A stretch of 64,000 nucleotides of DNA from Gliomastix tumulicola (lineage: Eukaryota; Ascomycota; Sordariomycetes; Hypocreales; Bionectriaceae). How positions within the stretch are numbered: the first letter of the stretch is position 1; every line of letters begins with the position of its first letter. Below, one piece after another: positions 58,176 to 64,000 of this stretch. Under the pieces are notes generated by a model, which did not search any database, had not been told where the DNA came from, and saw only the letters and a program-made list of their open reading frames with translations. The stretch lies in the NCBI GenBank assembly GCA_001599755.1, contig BCHX01000006.1:1537336-1601335 (forward strand). Direction: 5' to 3'. Made by a program: the position numbers and the translations under genes.

Positions 58176-61100
58176 GACGGCGTGGCTGGCTGCTGGAATC
58201 CGATGGCGCAGGGGCGATAGAGTGAGCCCAAAAAGCGAGCAAAGGAAGTATGACGGTGCGTAGAAGGGGCGAGGAGGGCGAGGATGCGAGGTTTAAGAAA
58301 TGTTCGTGTGCTCACCAAAGGCTTGGGGAGGGTATGTAAAGAGAGAGAGAGAGAGGGTGGGGGAGGGGGGCTTGGTCAGGTTTGGGCAGAAATAATTTGG
58401 GTCTCCCTCTCGTTGGCTGCTTTGGAGGAGGGAGGGAGGGGCAGTGGGAGACGGGATCTGGAGACAATCAAAGGTCCGTCCAGCTGGCTGTCCGCCTGCC
58501 CGCCTGCCAGCTCGGGAGAGGAGAGGAGGGGTCGGAGGGGTCGTAGTTTAATTGCTATCCAATCCGACGCTGCGCTGAAAGCTCGGGATGTGTCGAGGAA
58601 ACACCAGATGTGTTGAGCAGCGTGCTCGGTGCGCTGTGCTACGGCGGCAGCGCAACGAGGCTCCAGCAGTGGGGTGTGACTGCTGCAACCAACTGCTGCA
58701 ACGCGTTATTATTGCACGGCCGAGATTGGAGAGACTGCCGCCGACGAGGTGAACATACGATATTGGTCTCCTGGGGGCTGGCGGCGTTGAGTTGTCGTTG
58801 GGTGGTGGCTAATGTGGCAGCTTTCTGTTTCTGGCGATGATAAACCAAAAAGTTGAGCAGGTAATGGAAGAAGCACTGAAAGAGATGGGGTGAAAGCGAA
58901 ATCGAGCAGTGGCTTGGACTCGGGACCGAGAAGAAGATAAGGAAGGACGGATGGTATTATGCGAAGAGAAAGGAAGAGGGGGGTCGGAAGAGGCAACTGG
59001 GAAATAGAAAAACAGGCCGAGAGGTCAGCCTATTGAGGTGGTGGGCGTGTGTCTAAGTCCAGGGAATTCCTGTGGTCAGGCAGTCCTGGGCTTTGTGGGG
59101 TGTAGAGTCGAGAGGACGGGAGGTGCTCGCTGCGCTGGCCGCCGAGGATGCTGCTGGAAGACTTCTGCTCGAGTCGAGACTTCTGGGAGGCTGCGCTACT
59201 GGCACTGGCGAGGCCAAGGGAGCACTAATGTTGTCAGCCGTGACAGCATGCATCATGGTGCCGGGATGGTGGGAAACGATATCATATCATGATGGGGAAA
59301 TGGAAGCACCGCCAGAAACATAGCCCCCACTCGGCCTGTCCTCCCGAACGTTGCCCTCGACTGCCAGTGGAATGGATTAGTGATTATTTCAGCGGCATCG
59401 GGTGGTGGTGGGTGGTGCATGAATGCTAACGGGCTACCCGTCCGCCTAGTACATTCTCCACCGCGTCGCAGTGTTCCTCGCTAGGTACCTGCACGTCTCA
59501 AGTCGCCCTGGCCACGGCATCAGAGACAGGACGAATTGACCAGCTGTAGGGGATGATTCGATGTGACGAAAGGGAGGTGTGAAACAGGCGGCAAGCTGCT
59601 AATTTTAGTGGCCGGGTGCTACAAGCAGGGACTGTGAGATGCCACCTTAGCATTTTAGGTACACGGACCCTTGGTACCCTGAAAACTCTATCCGGCGGTG
59701 TCGTCACCGCCCAGACTCGACGTCACTGCTCACTATCGAAGTATATTGCAGCGCGCGCTGCCCGTGCCCTGAACGTGACGGCACGCTCAGCCCTTTGACG
59801 CCCCTTGTTCTCTGGATGGGAGCGAAAGTTAAGGTATGACTCCTAAATTCTTATGGCTGTGCCTTTTGATTTGGATCGACGGTGCTTGAACCACGAGGAG
59901 GTGGTGGTGGTGTCGTGTTCCAATCAGCGTTGGGGTAGCTGCAGGAGACGGACACGAGGCAACGGCTGCCGTCCTGGAAAGCCGGGGGCTAGTCATGCAG
60001 CTCGTCCGGTGGCCAGTTGTCATTCAGGAAGCAGGTTCTCCTGGCGCCCGCCAGCCAGTACGTTCGGTAGTAGTCTTGGAATGACGTCCCAGTAGCCCGG
60101 AGCTGAAGTACTACTAAGTATTACACGCAGAGAGTCAGGCCCGGCCCAAACTTTAGGGCAAGTCCACCTGTGACGCCCCTTCCCGGCCAGAGTCGGCTTC
60201 CCCCAACCTGAGGAAGGCGCGAAGGCAACCACTACCTACCCTCCTGGACCCTTCCATGGATTGGACCTGGAAAGGCCTCCAGCTTTGATTGATTCATGAC
60301 AGCCTGGCATTGACAAATGCATCCATCATCTTCTCCCTCCCCACCCCACAAACCAATTCACCCCCATCCTTTCTTGTTGGGCATGTGCCTCAGCCAATGA
60401 AGAGCAGGAGGCGTGGCCGCTGATTTGCGACACCTCGTCTGGGCAGAGATGAGTGTTTGCGTTGTTCTTTTTGCCACTTCCCTCGAACGACAGGAGCGAC
60501 AATCAGCTGCTCAAACGCTGGGCCTCCGGTTGGGCTCCTCATCGGAGGATCGTATCCCGTTGCAGACCGCCGTCGAAAAATTCTACCCAATGCCGACAGG
60601 GACCAGGCCTCGTGCTTAGCCTGCCCAGCTCTGAATAGCTTCGACTTCCAGAAACGGCGCCACGCTGAGGCACGCGGACACATTGGTTGCCGTGGGCTAC
60701 GTACGCCACTCACTGTCTTCGGTCTGTTTGTTGTCGATCGGCTACCCAACCAGCAACCCTATCTGGTCCAATCGGATCGGGCAGGGAAATGATTGGGCAT
60801 CGCGACCAGCTAGGATTCCCTCCGATAGGCTCTGCGAAGCTCACAGGTCCGCGACTCCTCCAGCCTGGCCATCAGCTACGGAACCGAGCGCCAAAATACT
60901 CGCCCACATCTAGCTAATCAGAACTTCCACCTCGGTACCATTTCGAGCCATTTGCCGGCCACGAGTGACATGTCGGCCTGGACTGTCCCTACAATTCTTT
61001 CCTGCGCTCATGCACTGGTCCTCGCTAGCACACCGCTAGGCCTTGACCACCTCACCTGAGGCAAGGTCATCCCAACAAACCCGGACTGCCCAGGATCCTC

Positions 61101-62401
61101 GCTACCAGCTACGCTATTCCTACTCCCCCCCTCGCGTGCTGTCAGAAACGTTCTTGTTTGACGAGTTTGTTTGGTGTTTAGGTTTGAGAGAGAGACCCTA
61201 TTGACGCCCAATGCGGGCGCTATAAGGTCTTTGAACTTCCGCCAGGGCAGCATGATCGTCACTTGCGAGCTTGTCCTGCCTCAGCAGCGCCTCCTCTCGT
61301 GACATTCAAAGACTGCATGGTTGGAGGCGAACAACAACGCATGGTGGGGTGTTGAAGCCTTTCGTGCGGCATGCAAGTGGTCATCAGCCACCGCCGCACA
61401 CTGCAACCCTCCCAGCGTTGCCAGCGAGGCCTTCGGCACTTTGATGCCCCCGCACCCCTCTTACGCCTTCGGGACTGGGAAGAGACCGTGAGGCGAGCGG
61501 AATGAGATGTCGGTGGGCATAGACGCTTCTGTGTCGCCTCCCACCTCCTCCTAAACGCTAGAAGGATTTTCCATCGGTGTTGCCATGGAAGCTTCGGGCA
61601 CCTATGGGGCTTCACGGAATGGTGTCCTCATCTCAAATTTTGCCTCCTTTGCTCAGCTGTGACGCTGGCGTGCGTATGATGGGCATTTGGGACAGTCATC
61701 GTCGAGGGTCTGAGGAAAGGACTCATCAGTCACCAGTGGGCGTTGCAGCCCATGACCCAACTCTCTCTGGAGAAACGGCACCATTACAAAGGCTGTGGGT
61801 GGCTGTAGTGAGTGTGGCGGGCCATTGAGTAGTTGGCACAAGCCAGATCGTGATCCTTTGCTGTCTTTGATCCTTGGTCACTGGCAGAACTCCTCTCTCC
61901 CGGTTTTTGCGAGTCCGCTTGAGTAATCCGCCTTGCTACAAGGAACCAACAAGAGCAAAAGCGTGGGGTACCTCTCGTAAGTACATCTCTATGAGCCCTT
62001 TGCACCTTTAATGTAAGTCCTTTTCTATAGCTAATGGGCTAGCTCGTAGCCAGATGTTAGTCTGCTGCAGCAGTATGAGGTAGAAGTTGTATATTGACGC
62101 GTACACACACTACGAAGGCAATAGCATAAGAAAACTGCAAGAGCTCGGTCATAAAGTTGCAATCCGTGTTCCCCAATATTGTCGTACGATCTCTGCGTCA
62201 CAAGTGCCGGGTCACACCCGTCAACGCCTTCACCGACGTTGTGAAGCCATCGCGTACCCGCTCTGTGAGGCGAAAGATTCAGGGATACAGGCGTATATGC
62301 TTCCCCCGTACAATAACTACTACTCCCCCATCTCGGCCATTTACCCAAATTCCCTCCGCAACCCTGGACCCTAACCGATTCGACACCGATCGCTGACATC
62401 C
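58176..62401. other. intergenic region upstream of the RD-rich gene
   Basis: About 4.2 kb with no recognisable gene. The left 800 bp are the promoter and leader side of the minus-strand RD-rich gene, with a (GA)n run near 58340-58357. Open frames further right are under 135 codons, occur on both strands and have no conserved motif. The right end is the 3' flank of the bleomycin hydrolase gene. Confidence 0.5.
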
Positions 62402-63987
62402 TCAGGCAAGCGAGCCCATCGGGTCCCACAGGGGAAGCACGACGGGGTCCTGCTTGAGCACGTCCTGGATCTCCTTGCTCACGAACCTCGGGTCGACGAC
62501 GGCCTGGTAGACGTACTCGTCCAGCCAGCGGTCGCTCATGACGAAGAAGCCCTTGTCGCCGGTGTCCGGGCCCCAGCTGTTCTGCACGCGCCAGCGCACG
62601 GGGTTGCCGCTCTTCTCGTCGACGTGCACGGCCGTGAGGACCATGGCGTGCGTCATCTGGCTCTCCCCGCTGCGCAGGCGGTCGGCCTTGCTCGTGTTCT
62701 GGACGCTCGTGCCGAGGCCGAGGGCGTAGTCGAAGATGTCCAGGTCCATGACGCCCGACTCGTTGTCGCTGAACTGGCCCACGTCGCTGCCGAAGAAGAT
62801 GGGGAGCCCGGCCTTGAGCATCTTGACGCAGGCGGACTTGAGCGTGTCGATGGTCACGTTGACGTAGGTCACGGGCCGTCCGCCGACGATGTTTCCGAGC
62901 CTGTCCACGGTGAGGAGGGTGTTGGGCTCGTGTCGAGGGTCGTGCACGAGAGAGATCAGGCTGTCGAGGCTGGTGGGGTTGAAGCGCAGCTCCAGAGAAG
63001 CGATCTCCTTGACGAATTCCTTGGGGGTCGTCGTCAGCTCGCGCACCTTCTTGCTCTTGTCCGCGAACTGCCAGGTAAACTCCTCATCAGGCTTGGGCGG
63101 CGGTCCGAGGAGCAGAGTCAGGATGAGCGAGATCTGCTCCATCATCTTCGCCTTGGCCGCGGAGATGTCACTGGCGGTGCCTCCTCGGCTGCTGATCCGT
63201 CGCAGCTCCAGCGCAAACTCGCGAAGCTTCTTCTTGACCACCGAGTTCAGAATCCTCGAGTTGGACGCGTTCCACCGGTCCGGGTACAGCACCTGCGGCA
63301 CGAGCCCGTACTTGCTGACGAGGTTGTAGAACATGTCCCACTGCCCGCCGTCGGACACGAGGTCCTTGAGCATGTGCTGCACCAGGCGGCCCTCGAGGTC
63401 CTCGCCGGCCGTCTGGACGACCTGCTCGAGGAACCAGTTGGCCTTCTCGAGCTTGTCCCAGAAGAAGAGGTAGGCCTGCGAGAACTCGAAGCCGTCGAGG
63501 TTGTGCCGGCGCATGAGCGGCACGCGGCAGACGTTGGTCGCGGCGAAGAGCCAGCAGCGGCCGGAGGAATGCTGGTTCGTCACGGGGCTGCCCTCGAGCG
63601 GGATGGCGATGTTGAAGAGGTGCTGGTCCTGGATCTTGGTCGGGATGGACAGGAGGACCTTCTTCGGGTCTGTTGAGCCGAGTGCTGTGAGTGCTAGTCT
63701 GTTGTTGATTTTCTTCTTAGTGGCCGCTGCTCCTCGATGCAGAGATGTCGTGTCGTGACCATATCCAGATGGGAGTCCTACCTGTTCTTGGGGTCCTTGA
63801 GTGCCTCCGTCTGCCACTGTGCTAGGACGTCGACCGGTAGACCCTCGGCCTCGCGGTACTGTCTCTTCTCGGGGAAGCTCTCACCCTCCTCGCCGTGTTC
63901 GACGACATGGACGGCGTCATCCTCGCGTTCTTTTGTCGTGGCACGGCCACGATAAGGCAGCATCTTGTTCTGGTGAGTAGGCGCCAT
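62402..63987 (-). CDS. LAP3: bleomycin hydrolase / cysteine aminopeptidase (C1B)
   Basis: Cytosolic hexameric papain-fold aminopeptidase that trims peptides and hydrolyses bleomycin and homocysteine thiolactone. Two exons, 63987-63782 and 63698-62402, with an 83-nt intron dividing the Arg codon of KNRLALTAL; about 500 aa, close to family length. The catalytic residues are visible: Cys117 in SSGRCWLFA, His419 in QMTHAMVL and Asn442 in VQNSWG. The C-terminus ends WDPMGSLA, the family tail that reaches the active site and is trimmed to set aminopeptidase activity. The ATG at 63987 is 14 bases from the window edge, so an upstream start cannot be excluded. Confidence 0.95.
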
Positions 63988-64000
63988 CGCGGTAGTCGGC

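Noticed and set aside
62624..63676. 350-codon plus-strand frame
   Set aside because: Antisense to bleomycin hydrolase, with no family resemblance.

Overview
The window is a 64 kb piece of nuclear DNA from a filamentous ascomycete (Pezizomycotina), most likely a Sordariomycete. The reasons are short spliceosomal introns (mostly 50-95 nt, GTRNGT donors, CTRAC-like branch sites, YAG acceptors), GC-rich coding sequence, single genes on both strands without operons, a dispersed intron-bearing tRNA gene, and typical fungal families (Medusa-type developmental regulator, fungal SRPK-like kinase, Tea1/Kel-type kelch protein, secreted proteinase-K-like subtilase). I cannot name the species from sequence alone.

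Layout. 1-2.5 kb: no gene seen. 2.5-6.9 kb (-): Kog1/raptor, the TORC1 scaffold. 9.8-14.4 kb (+): a kelch/coiled-coil polarity protein. 15.3-18.8 kb (-): Smc5. 19.1 kb (-): tRNA-Gly(GCC) with an intron. 19.7-21.1 kb (-): SRPK-like kinase. 22.5-23.9 kb (+): secreted subtilisin-like protease. 25.5-26.9 kb (+): PKA-type catalytic subunit. 27.8-29.4 kb (-): tail-anchored inositol-polyphosphate 5-phosphatase of the Inp54 type. 31.5-32.8 kb (-): casein kinase 1 with a 4-codon first coding exon and a probable 452-nt intron in its leader. 37.1-39.5 kb (-): proline/glutamine-rich protein of unknown function. 40.9-43.9 kb (-): Medusa-type regulator, with evidence for a separate upstream first exon at 46.5 kb. 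55.5-58.2 kb (-): a charged, RS/RD-rich protein of unknown function. 62.4-64.0 kb (-): bleomycin hydrolase (cysteine aminopeptidase).

How they relate. These are mostly independent housekeeping, signalling and developmental genes. Several act in nutrient and growth control in fungi (TORC1 scaffold, PKA catalytic subunit, casein kinase 1) and in polarity or conidiation (kelch protein, Medusa), but nothing in the arrangement shows a functional cluster. I saw no transposon, biosynthetic cluster, CRISPR array or other multi-gene novelty.

The most interesting feature is at Medusa. About 11.6 kb separates its usual start from the next gene, and the minus strand carries a well-formed ATG exon of 20 codons (46475-46534) ending in GTAAGT. 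It is in phase with a textbook branch site and acceptor lying across the apparent ATG at 43858. This implies a 2.6 kb intron and a longer alternative N-terminus.
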